Shown here piece after piece: positions 57,036-64,000 of a DNA stretch of 64,000 bases (within the stretch, counting starts at the first letter, position 1; each line of letters starts with the position of its first letter). Source of the DNA: Halomonas llamarensis (GTDB lineage Bacteria > Pseudomonadota > Gammaproteobacteria > Pseudomonadales > Halomonadaceae); NCBI RefSeq assembly GCF_023555005.1, contig NZ_JAMJPJ010000006.1, positions 62,001 through 126,000 on the forward strand, written 5' to 3'. A program made the position numbers and the translations under genes. Under the pieces are notes generated by a model that worked only from the letters and a program-made list of their open reading frames with translations, was not told the DNA's origin and did not search any database.

Positions 57036-57076
57036 AAGCCCTGGTGTTGCTAAGCCCTAGTGTTGTTAAGCCCTAG
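57036..57076. repeat. 16-bp tandem repeat, left of the IS element
   Basis: Units aagccct(a/g)gtgttg(c/t)t start at 57036, 57052 and 57068; the third is cut by the IS at ctag (57073-57076). Confidence 0.85.
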
Positions 57077-57931
57077 GGCGTGTTGACGTTTGATCGAAGA
57101 TGATTTGGCAGGATAGGGGCAAGCTCGCAGAATAGAGGTTCTCACGCCAACAAACTGCGAGCTTGCGATGCCCCGACAAATGCTCACGGATGAACATTGG
57201 TCGAAGCTGAAACCTATCCTGCTTCAACAAGGTATCTATGACAAGGCCAACCTGCGCATCACTGTGGAAGGCATCCTTTACCGGATGCGCACTGGCTGCC
57301 AGTGGCGGGACCTGCCAGAGGCGTTTGGGTCCTGGAATACGGTCTACAAGCGCTTCAACGCCTGGTCATCGGCTGGAAAGCTGATGGCGGTTTTCAACAT
57401 GCTGGTCGAGGATCCGGATGTCGAGTGGCTATTCATTGATGGCTCTTACGTCAAGGCGCACCAGGACAGTACAGGGGCTGCCACAGAAGAGTCAGAAGCC
57501 ATTGGCAAAAGTCGTGCAGGCAACACCAGCAAAATTCATCTGGCCGTTGACGCTTATGGCCTTCCCAATTCCTTCAGGATAACGGGCGGTGAGGTACACG
57601 ACAGCACAGAAGCCCAGGCATTGATTGACGACTTGCCGACGGGGGAGGCGCTAGTGGCTGACAAGGGCTATGACAGCGAGCGTATCCGTGAGCAGGTTGA
57701 GGCGAAAGGCATGGAGGCCGTAATTCCACGTAGGCGCAACTCGAAAAAGGGAAATGCCAGTCTGGACAGAGGTTTATATCGCTATCGGCATCTCGTCGAG
57801 AATGCCTTTGCCCGTTTAAAATCGTATCGCGCCATAGCGACGCGCTACGATAAACTGAAGCGAAACTACGAAAGCATGGTGGCTTTGGCGTGCGGTTTTT
57901 TATGGCTCCCAATGTGAAACGTCAACAGGCC
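57077..57931 (+). mobile_element. IS5-family insertion sequence with intact ends
   Basis: An 855-bp element. The left end ggcgtgttgacgttt and the right end, read inward as ggcctgttgacgttt, are inverted repeats with one mismatch. Both sides are flanked by ctag (57073-57076 and 57932-57935), a 4-bp target duplication. One full-length transposase gene fills it, so it looks recent and possibly mobile. Confidence 0.88.
57168..57917 (+). CDS. IS5-family transposase
   Basis: A 249-residue DDE transposase in one uninterrupted frame. Asp residues lie in LFIDGSYVKAHQ and VADKGYDSERIR, the Glu in RYRHLVENAFARLK. The N-terminal DUF4096-like part (LTDEHWSKLKPIL, RTGCQWRDLP) is typical of the IS427-like group. 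In that group the gene is often split by a frameshift; here it is fused. Confidence 0.93.
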   Translation: MPRQMLTDEHWSKLKPILLQQGIYDKANLRITVEGILYRMRTGCQWRDLPEAFGSWNTVYKRFNAWSSAGKLMAVFNMLVEDPDVEWLFIDGSYVKAHQDSTGAATEESEAIGKSRAGNTSKIHLAVDAYGLPNSFRITGGEVHDSTEAQALIDDLPTGEALVADKGYDSERIREQVEAKGMEAVIPRRRNSKKGNASLDRGLYRYRHLVENAFARLKSYRAIATRYDKLKRNYESMVALACGFLWLPM

Positions 57932-57965
57932 CTAGTGTCACTAAGCCCTAGTGTTGCCAAGGAGT
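57932..57965. repeat. 16-bp tandem repeat, right of the IS element
   Basis: Continuation of the same array after the IS: ctagtgtcact, then aagccctagtgttgcc. The IS therefore landed inside the array. Confidence 0.8.
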
Positions 57966-57997
57966 GCTCCAATGTCACGTTTTAAGACGATATTGTT

Positions 57998-58873
57998 ATG
58001 ACGCAAGACCAACGCGCTATTCTCTATGGAGTAGGCGCCGTGGCGCTGTGGTCGACGGTCGCGACGGCCTTTAAAGTCGCGCTCGCCTGGATGAGCCCCC
58101 TGGAACTAATGTGGCTGGCTTCCTTGGTTTCCTGGGCGCTGATGGGGGCGCTGGTCATCAAGCGCGGCCATTTAGCCCAAGCGCTCAACCAAGGCTGGCG
58201 CACCGCTGCTTGGGCCGGGCTGATGAACCCGATAGCCTATTATCTGGTGCTGTTTGCCGCCTATGACCGCCTGCCCGGTCAAGAGGCCATGGCGCTGAAT
58301 TACACCTGGGCGCTGGCGATGGCGTTTTTAGCCGTGCCCATCCTCGGCCATCGTTTAACCCGCGTCGACGTTCTCGCCGGGCTGATCGCCTACGCAGGGG
58401 TATGGGTGATCGCCACGCGCGGGGCGGTGTTTGACGTGGCCTTTGCTGACCCGCTGGGGGTAGTCTTTGCGCTGGTGTCGACGCTGTTATGGGCGCTTTA
58501 TTGGCTGCTCAACGCCAAAGACACGCGCGAGCCGTTGGTCGGGCAGTGGCAAAACTTTAGCGTCGGCCTGCCGGTGCTCACCGTGCTTTTGCTGTGGGGG
58601 CCTGGGTTGAACTGGCACGGCTGGCCCGCCCTGGGCGCGGGCGTTTACGTGGGGCTTTTTGAAATGGGCGTGGCGTTTATTCTCTGGCAGCTGGCGGTGC
58701 ATAAGGTCTCGCGCACCGCCAAGGTGTCGAACTTGATCTTCCTCTCGCCACCGGTTTCGCTGTTGCTTTTGCACGTGGTCGTCGGTGAGCCGATTTTACC
58801 TTCGACGTTGATCGGTTTGGTATTGATCCTCGCGGGGCTTGGCGTGCAGCAGCGCCAGAAAGCCAGCGTCTGA
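57998..58873 (+). CDS. EamA/DMT-family transporter
   Basis: A 291-residue protein with ten hydrophobic helices in two EamA repeats. Conserved features are ALWSTVATAFKVAL in helix one and GVWVIATRG at the end of the first repeat. Members export amino acids or other metabolites. It resembles the aromatic amino acid exporters only loosely, so no substrate is given. It lies directly after the repeat array. Confidence 0.85.
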   Translation: MTQDQRAILYGVGAVALWSTVATAFKVALAWMSPLELMWLASLVSWALMGALVIKRGHLAQALNQGWRTAAWAGLMNPIAYYLVLFAAYDRLPGQEAMALNYTWALAMAFLAVPILGHRLTRVDVLAGLIAYAGVWVIATRGAVFDVAFADPLGVVFALVSTLLWALYWLLNAKDTREPLVGQWQNFSVGLPVLTVLLLWGPGLNWHGWPALGAGVYVGLFEMGVAFILWQLAVHKVSRTAKVSNLIFLSPPVSLLLLHVVVGEPILPSTLIGLVLILAGLGVQQRQKASV

Positions 58874-58892
58874 GACGACATCAATTGTTAAG

Positions 58893-59603
58893 CTAATCTA
58901 TGGCGGTATGGGTGGCGTGCTTTTCGAGCATTGGCGCAAGCGCAGGCCAGACGTTTTCCAGAATCATCGGCTGGGCTTTGGCGGTGGGGTGAATGTCGTC
59001 GTCCTGCATTAAATCATCGTCAAGGGCCACGCCTTCGAGTAAAAAGGGTACCAGCGGTACGTCATACTGATCGGCAAGCTGGGTGAAAACGCGCTTGAAG
59101 GCGTCGCGGTAGGCTTGGCCGTAGTTGGGCGGAATATCAATCCCCAACAGCAGTACCTTGGCGTTGGCCGCCTGGCTCTGTTTGATCATCTGGGCGAGGT
59201 TGGCTTGCATCTGCTGCGGTGAGAGCCCACGCAGGCCGTCGTTGCCGCCGAGCTCAAGCAGAACTAGCGAAGGGTCGTGCTGTCTGAGTAGCGCGGGAAA
59301 ACGCTGAGCGCCGCCGCTGGTGGTTTCACCGCTGATGCTGGCGTTGATAACCTCGGCCTCTTCGTCCAAGCGCGCTTCCAGTAGCGTCACCCAGCCCGCG
59401 TCGCGCTCGATGTTATAGGCAGCGCTTAAGCTGTCTCCCATCACCAGAAGGGTGGGGCGCTCGTCAGCGCTGAGCGTATTTGGCAGGATGAGGGCGACGA
59501 TCATCAAAAGCCAAATTGCTTTTTGTACCAACCAGTGATCACCATGCCGACTTACCTCATGCCAACCTAATTTATACCCACTTACAGGGATGCTTCGCTT
59601 CAT
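58893..59603 (-). CDS. tesA: Arylesterase / lysophospholipase L1 (TesA-like)
   Basis: An SGNH hydrolase exported to the periplasm. Block I is VMGDSLSAAYN with the catalytic Ser, block II SGETTSGG, block III LGGNDGLRG and block V DDIHPTAKAQ with Asp and His. It hydrolyses acyl esters and thioesters. The frame runs to 59837 inside the ABC gene. ATG 59603 has a strong gaggag site but gives a 48-residue presequence; TTG 59531 would give a normal signal peptide and leave room for a divergent promoter. The start is unresolved. It is divergent from ybbA, as in many bacteria. Confidence 0.88.
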   Translation of the reverse strand: MKRSIPVSGYKLGWHEVSRHGDHWLVQKAIWLLMIVALILPNTLSADERPTLLVMGDSLSAAYNIERDAGWVTLLEARLDEEAEVINASISGETTSGGAQRFPALLRQHDPSLVLLELGGNDGLRGLSPQQMQANLAQMIKQSQAANAKVLLLGIDIPPNYGQAYRDAFKRVFTQLADQYDVPLVPFLLEGVALDDDLMQDDDIHPTAKAQPMILENVWPALAPMLEKHATHTAID

Positions 59604-60354
59604 GTCCGACTCCTCTTCTTCATCCGTCTCTGCTTCCCGCGCCAATGCGACTGCCGCCCCGAGTGTGCTCAAGGCGCAGTCGCTGTGTAAGAGTGTCACG
59701 AGCGGCGAGCGTTCCCTTACCATCTTACACGAGCTTTCGCTCGACGTAGCGGCAGGGGAGAGCGTGGCCATTTTGGGCAAAAGCGGGTCGGGGAAGTCGA
59801 CGCTGCTGGGCCTGCTCGCCGGGCTGGATATTCCCACCGATGGCGAGCTGACGCTGTTCGGAAAACAGCTTAGCCGTTTGGATGAAGACGGCCGCGCCGC
59901 ACTGAGAGCCGGGCGCGTGGGGTTTGTGTTCCAAAACTTTCAACTCTTGCCCACGCTCTCCGCGCTGGAAAACGTGCTCCTGCCGCTAGAGCTTTCCCCG
60001 CGTGTGGGGGCAACCCAAACCGCGCATGAATGGCTTGCCCGCGTGGGGCTAGGCGAACGTACCGCGCACCTACCCAAGCAGCTTTCCGGTGGTGAGCAGC
60101 AGCGCGTCGCCATTGCGCGCGCCTTCGTGACCGACCCGGAGCTGGTATTTGCCGACGAACCCACCGGTAACCTCGACCCCGATACCGGCGCACAGGTGAT
60201 TGACCTGCTGTTTTCCCTTAACCAAGCAGCGGGCACCACGCTGATTCTGGTCACCCACGACCACGCGCTGGCGCGGCGCTGTAATCGCTGCCTGCGGCTG
60301 GATAACGGCCGTTTGACGCCGTTTACGCCCGAGTCACTAGGGGAGGATGCATGA
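59602..60354 (+). CDS. ybbA: ABC transporter ATPase YbbA
   Basis: A LolD/MacB-type ATPase of about 250 residues. Walker A is GKSGSGKST, the signature LSGGEQQRVAIARA and Walker B ELVFADEPTGNLDPDTG. A Ser/Ala-rich N-terminus precedes the domain. ATG 59602 is better placed behind aggga than ATG 59590. It overlaps the permease gene by 4 bp. YbbA-YbbP is thought to extract hydrophobic compounds from the membrane, perhaps handing them to TesA. Confidence 0.92.
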   Translation: MSDSSSSSVSASRANATAAPSVLKAQSLCKSVTSGERSLTILHELSLDVAAGESVAILGKSGSGKSTLLGLLAGLDIPTDGELTLFGKQLSRLDEDGRAALRAGRVGFVFQNFQLLPTLSALENVLLPLELSPRVGATQTAHEWLARVGLGERTAHLPKQLSGGEQQRVAIARAFVTDPELVFADEPTGNLDPDTGAQVIDLLFSLNQAAGTTLILVTHDHALARRCNRCLRLDNGRLTPFTPESLGEDA

Positions 60355-62918
60355 GCCAACACGTTTCTCACCACAACTATTTCCAAAACGCCCGCCTCGC
60401 CTGGCGCAGTTTGAAGCGCGATTTACGCGTTGCCGACGTGCGTGCGCTTTTTGTCGCGCTGGTGTTGGCCGTGGCGGCCTCCACCATGATTGCGTTTTTT
60501 CTTGATCGTTTAGAGCGCGGGCTTGAGCGCCAGGCCAGTCAATTGCTCGGCGGCGATGTGGTGCTGGAACAGCGCGACCCCTTCGCGCCGGAGCTGCGCC
60601 AGGAATTCGAAGACGCTGACTTTACCCTGAGCGACCAGATTGATTTGGTGTCGATGATCAGCCATGGCGAGCGGTTTCAGCCCGCTAGTGTCAAAGCGGT
60701 GGATGATGTCTACCCGCACTATGGCGTCTCGCAGGTGGCGCGCGGCAACGGCACCGAGGAGCTCGCCTCCGGCCCGCCGCGCGGCGAAGCCTGGGCCGAC
60801 CCGCGCTTGGCGCAGCTGATTGATCTTGAGATGGGCGACAGTATTCAGGTGGGCCAAGCCGAGTTTAAGGTCAGCGGCTTTATTGAGCGCGAGGCGGATC
60901 AATCCGCGGGCTTTGGTAGCTTTAACCCGCGTTTGATGGTGCATATTGATGATTTGGACGCGACGGGCCTAGTGCAGGAAGGGTCACGGGTAGAGTTTGA
61001 GATTCTCGCTGCTGGCCCGCCTGAAGCGCTTGAACGTGTTGAGCCGCTGTTGGCGGAGCTACGCCAGCGCGGCGTGGAGGTGCGCGATATTCGCCAAGAC
61101 CGCCCGCAGCTGGGCAACGCGCTGGAGCGCGCGGAGAGCTACCTGGGCATCGCGGGGCTGGCCGCTGTGCTGTTAGCTGGCGTGGCGGTAGCGATGTCGA
61201 CCCGGCGCTACGTCGAGCGCCATTTGGATACTGCCGCGCTTTTGCGTTGCTTCGGCGCTAGTCAGCAGCAACTGGTGGAAATCTTCGCCTTGCAGCTGTT
61301 GGGCTTAGCGCTGGTGGCATCGCTGATTGGTGCGCTGTTGGGCTTAGTCGGGCAAGCGGCGCTGCTGGCGTTGTTGGTGAATTTTCTGCCCCTGACGCTG
61401 CCCCCGCCTGGAGTGATGCCGCTTTTCTTAGGCGTGCTCACGGCGCTGGCGGTGTTAGTGGGTTTCGCCGGGCCGACGCTTCTGCGTATTAAACGCGTGA
61501 GCGCCCTAAAAGTACTTCGGCGCGAGCTCGACCCCATGCCGCCCGCCGCTTGGCTGGTGGTGAGTGTAGCGGCGCTGGTATTTGGCGGGCTGCTGTGGCT
61601 CTACTCGGGTAGCTTGCCGTTGTCGTTGGCGTTACTGGTTGGCGGCGCCGTCTTGCTCGCGGTGCTGTGGGGGCTTAGCACGCTGTTGCTAAACGCCGTG
61701 CTGGTCATCGTGCAGCGCGTGAGCGGGCGAGGCGAGTGGTCCCAGGCGCTGCGTTTGGGCGGGCGTCAGCTGGCGCGCCGTCGCCAAGCCGGGCTTGGGC
61801 AATTGCTGGCGTTCTCGGTGACGTTTTTCGCCATGGCGATGATGGTGCTGGTGCGCGGCGACCTGCTCACGGCCTGGCAGGCGCAACTGCCGGACAATAC
61901 ACCCAACTACTTCGCCATTAACATCCAGCCTGATGAGCGTGACCCATTCGAAGCCGCCGTCGACCCGCATGTCGAAGAGAAAAGCACGCTATACCCCATG
62001 GTGCGTGGGCGTATTACTGCGATTAACGGCGACGACCCACGCGAAGCGGTACCGGCTGACGCGCGCGGCGATAACGCCCTGCGTCGCGAACTCAACCTCA
62101 CCTGGCAGGCCGAGGTGCCCGAAGGCAATGAGGTGGTCGCCGGGGAATGGTTTGATGCAGGCGCCAACGTCGCTCAAGACGCCACACCGCAAGCATCGCC
62201 GGTGCCGATCTCGATGGAAAATGGCCTGGCCAATCGCTTGGGGTTAACGCTAGGTGACTCGCTGACCTTTAGCGTTGGCAACGACGATATCACCACCCAA
62301 ATCACCAGCCTTCGCAGCCTGAATTGGGACAGCTTCAAGCCCAACTTCTTTGTGATCTTTCCGCCCGGCGTGCTGGAGTCGTTCGCGCATAGCTACATTA
62401 CCGCGTTTTATCTGCCTGACGACGCGCAAGGGCTAACGCGCGAGCTGGTGCAGGACTTCCCCGGAGTGACGCTACTCAACGTGGACGCCATTTTAGGCCA
62501 GGTGCGCGATGTGCTAGCCCAAGTAACGCGGGCGGTGGAACTGATTCTCGCCCTCGTGCTGCTTGCCGGTATCAGCGTGCTTTACGCCGCACTCACCGCC
62601 AGCCGCCCGGTTCGCGCCCACGAGAGCGGGTTGTTGCGCGTGTTTGGCGCTGGTAACCGTATGATTTCACGCATTCAAGGCGCCGAGTACGCGCTGCTCG
62701 GTTTTGCCAGCGGGCTGATGGGCGCAGCGCTGGCGGAAATTGCCACTGGCGCGCTCTACATCACAGTGCTGGATCTGGCACCTAGGCTGCACATTGGGCT
62801 TTGGGTCATACTGCCGCTAGGGGGAGCGCTGCTGATCGGCTTCATTGGCCACGTGCTATCTCACAGCCTACGCCGCCAAGCCCCCGCCGCGAGCTTAGGG
62901 CTGTTGGGGGAGGCGTGA
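60351..62918 (+). CDS. ybbP: FtsX-like ABC permease YbbP
   Basis: An 855-residue type VII-like (MacB-superfamily) permease. There is one helix near residue 40, a large periplasmic domain, clusters of helices near 260-420 and 460-510, a second periplasmic domain, and three helices at the C-terminus with FtsX motifs (RALLRCFGAS-like DTAALLRCFGASQQQ and GLLRVFGAGNRM). ATGA overlap with ybbA. It forms a complex with YbbA. Confidence 0.92.
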   Translation: MSQHVSHHNYFQNARLAWRSLKRDLRVADVRALFVALVLAVAASTMIAFFLDRLERGLERQASQLLGGDVVLEQRDPFAPELRQEFEDADFTLSDQIDLVSMISHGERFQPASVKAVDDVYPHYGVSQVARGNGTEELASGPPRGEAWADPRLAQLIDLEMGDSIQVGQAEFKVSGFIEREADQSAGFGSFNPRLMVHIDDLDATGLVQEGSRVEFEILAAGPPEALERVEPLLAELRQRGVEVRDIRQDRPQLGNALERAESYLGIAGLAAVLLAGVAVAMSTRRYVERHLDTAALLRCFGASQQQLVEIFALQLLGLALVASLIGALLGLVGQAALLALLVNFLPLTLPPPGVMPLFLGVLTALAVLVGFAGPTLLRIKRVSALKVLRRELDPMPPAAWLVVSVAALVFGGLLWLYSGSLPLSLALLVGGAVLLAVLWGLSTLLLNAVLVIVQRVSGRGEWSQALRLGGRQLARRRQAGLGQLLAFSVTFFAMAMMVLVRGDLLTAWQAQLPDNTPNYFAINIQPDERDPFEAAVDPHVEEKSTLYPMVRGRITAINGDDPREAVPADARGDNALRRELNLTWQAEVPEGNEVVAGEWFDAGANVAQDATPQASPVPISMENGLANRLGLTLGDSLTFSVGNDDITTQITSLRSLNWDSFKPNFFVIFPPGVLESFAHSYITAFYLPDDAQGLTRELVQDFPGVTLLNVDAILGQVRDVLAQVTRAVELILALVLLAGISVLYAALTASRPVRAHESGLLRVFGAGNRMISRIQGAEYALLGFASGLMGAALAEIATGALYITVLDLAPRLHIGLWVILPLGGALLIGFIGHVLSHSLRRQAPAASLGLLGEA

Positions 62919-63068
62919 GTTAAAACTATAATTGGGAAAGTGAAGGATTTTTGATGGACAGGGTGTGTGACCATTATGGAAGACGATGCTGATGACATAT
63001 GCCGATAATTTAGCGGCTCAGGGTTTGGGTCAAAAAAATAGTCTTGTAGTCGTTGACGGGAGACGAGT

Positions 63069-63293
63069 ATGTACGCGATTGAATTCGAAGCCGATATCAA
63101 AAACGGTGTGGTGAAGATTCCACCCGAGTACAGCGAACTTCAAAACCACCACGCACATATTGTGGTAATGGTAAAAGACAGTGCGATTTCGGAAATATCC
63201 GACTCACCGTTAGATTTTAGCCGTACTGAAATAGCCACTTTCAAGCACCAGGATGGTGTTGAAATGCAAAGGAAAATGCGTGATGAATGGTAA
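63069..63293 (+). CDS. Putative antitoxin of a PIN toxin pair
   Basis: 74 residues: MYAIEFEADIKNGVVKIPPEYSEL, shown here only in part of its length, has the beta-strand pattern of small antitoxins that often partner PIN toxins. The C-terminal half (SPLDFSRTEIATFKHQDG) would be the toxin-binding tail. It overlaps the toxin gene by 11 bp. Codon use is more A/T-rich than in flanking genes. The assignment rests on context. Confidence 0.7.
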   Translation: MYAIEFEADIKNGVVKIPPEYSELQNHHAHIVVMVKDSAISEISDSPLDFSRTEIATFKHQDGVEMQRKMRDEW

Positions 63294-63666
63294 TTATCTG
63301 CTTGATACGAATGCCATTATTTATGCGCTGAACCAAAAGCTTACCCTACCTGCTAATGGCTATGCGGTCTCAGTGATTACGGAAATGGAGCTATTATCAT
63401 GGCCTGCTTTAACTCGTGAGGATGAAGTCAAGCTAAGAACGCTGCTTGAGAAGCTAACAGTGATACAGCTAGAAAGGCCAATTCAAAGCACAGCCATCAA
63501 AATACGCAGAACATCGTCCCTCAAGCTTCCTGATAGCATTATTTCGGCCACTGCGCTAAGCGGTGGTTTAGTTTTGGTGACGAACGATCAAAAGCTCGCA
63601 GACCGACATGTTGGCCTTTCCATTCCGTTAGATGAATTGGTAACCAGCAATCAACCCGACATCTAA
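63283..63666 (+). CDS. vapC: VapC-type PIN-domain ribonuclease toxin
   Basis: 127 residues. The PIN acidic residues are present: Asp in YLLDTNAIIYAL, Glu in SVITEMELL, Asp in LPDSIISATAL and Asp in LVTNDQKLA. Such toxins cleave tRNA or rRNA when the antitoxin is degraded. ATG 63283 lies within the end of the antitoxin frame; a reading from 63253 is an extension. The low GC of the pair suggests it was acquired between ybbP and the next gene. Confidence 0.88.
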   Translation: MNGNYLLDTNAIIYALNQKLTLPANGYAVSVITEMELLSWPALTREDEVKLRTLLEKLTVIQLERPIQSTAIKIRRTSSLKLPDSIISATALSGGLVLVTNDQKLADRHVGLSIPLDELVTSNQPDI

Positions 63667-63715
63667 ATAACGCTAAGTTACTCACAAAAGTTACCTATAA
63701 CGAGAAAGGATGCCG

Positions 63716-64000
63716 ATGACCCATCATGAGGAAAAAGCCCGCCGCTACGCGCTGCTAAAAGCTCAGCTGTCGATGGCGAAGCACCAGGATAGAGCCGTGG
63801 TGCTGGTGGTGGCCGGGCATGCCGCGACGTACAAAAGCCTATTGGTGAACCAGCTTAACCATTGGTTGGAAAACCGCCAGACGGAAGTGCACGCGTTAGC
63901 GCCGAGCGAAGAAGACCGCCTTCGCCCTTACTGGTGGCGCTACTGGCGGCGCGTACCAGCGCGCGGGCGCGTCGGCGTTTTCGTTCACGGCTGGTACGGT
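63716..64000 (+). CDS. Polyphosphate:AMP phosphotransferase-like (PPK2), partial
   Basis: The first 95 codons of a gene cut by the window end. MAKHQDRAVVLVVAGHAATYKSLLVNQLNHWL aligns with the P-loop region of PPK2 kinases (given here in part), and PSEEDRLRPYWWRYWRRVPARGRVGVFVHGWY (in part) with the following block. The P-loop is degenerate (GHAATYKS in place of GxxGAGKG), as expected for the inactive first domain of two-domain Pap enzymes. ATG 63716 follows gagaaagga. Confidence 0.7.
   Translation, partial: MTHHEEKARRYALLKAQLSMAKHQDRAVVLVVAGHAATYKSLLVNQLNHWLENRQTEVHALAPSEEDRLRPYWWRYWRRVPARGRVGVFVHGWYG

Overview
The window looks like chromosome of a moderately high-GC, aerobic gammaproteobacterium of the Halomonas type. 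Pointers are the overall protein similarity, a PhaR regulator of polyhydroxyalkanoate storage, PntAB transhydrogenase, GMC alcohol oxidase, Cache-type chemoreceptors, a Cry-DASH cassette and a short LOV photoreceptor. Genus is inferred, not proven. Gene density is high and most genes are housekeeping or envelope genes. There is no rRNA, prophage or CRISPR array. One tRNA, one intact IS5-type element and one low-GC toxin-antitoxin pair are present.

Layout. 0-7 kb: iron region, with a TonB-dependent receptor reduced to its C-terminal barrel, a Fur-box-preceded FecB/FecCD/FecCD/FecE siderophore importer and an MsbA-type ABC exporter. 6.9-12 kb: a DUF533-like stub coupled to pgpA, an aldehyde dehydrogenase, MsrA, and a Cache chemoreceptor with a perfect FNR/Anr box. 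12-18 kb: GMC oxidoreductase, cold-shock protein, SLC13 carrier, esterase, a CAU tRNA that is probably tRNA-Ile2, and a deaminase whose start lies in an 18-bp tandem repeat. 18-27.6 kb: RlpA-like protein, cytochrome b561, threonine aldolase, two paralogous microproteins, pntAB, ABC exporter, DUF1415 protein, LLM oxidoreductase. 27.9-34 kb: second Cache chemoreceptor, then a wall-remodelling block (two L,D-transpeptidases and an M23 endopeptidase).

34.5-46 kb: LysR regulator, glutathionyl-hydroquinone reductase, a DEAD-box helicase with a long leader, an endonuclease V relic, Tpx, an amidoligase plus class-I glutaminase pair, an MscS channel, two J-domain-related proteins, and a CBS-BON protein. 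46-49.8 kb: DUF2256, Cry-DASH and DUF3429 behind a promoter whose spacer holds a palindrome, then an MltB-type transglycosylase. 49.8-57 kb: RsmE, PhaR, PurD, thioesterase, PrkB-like kinase, HIT protein, EttA and a short LOV protein. 57-64 kb: an IS element inside a 16-bp repeat array, DMT transporter, the tesA/ybbA/ybbP locus, a PIN toxin-antitoxin pair and the start of a PPK2-type phosphotransferase.

Functional themes: iron uptake under Fur; chemotaxis under oxygen-responsive control; blue-light and DNA-repair functions (Cry-DASH and LOV); peptidoglycan editing; and signs of gene decay (receptor, endonuclease V, DUF533 stub, small membrane ORF). The best candidates for undescribed biology are the amidoligase/glutaminase pair, the MscS/J-domain cluster, the microprotein pair and the repeat-controlled deaminase start.
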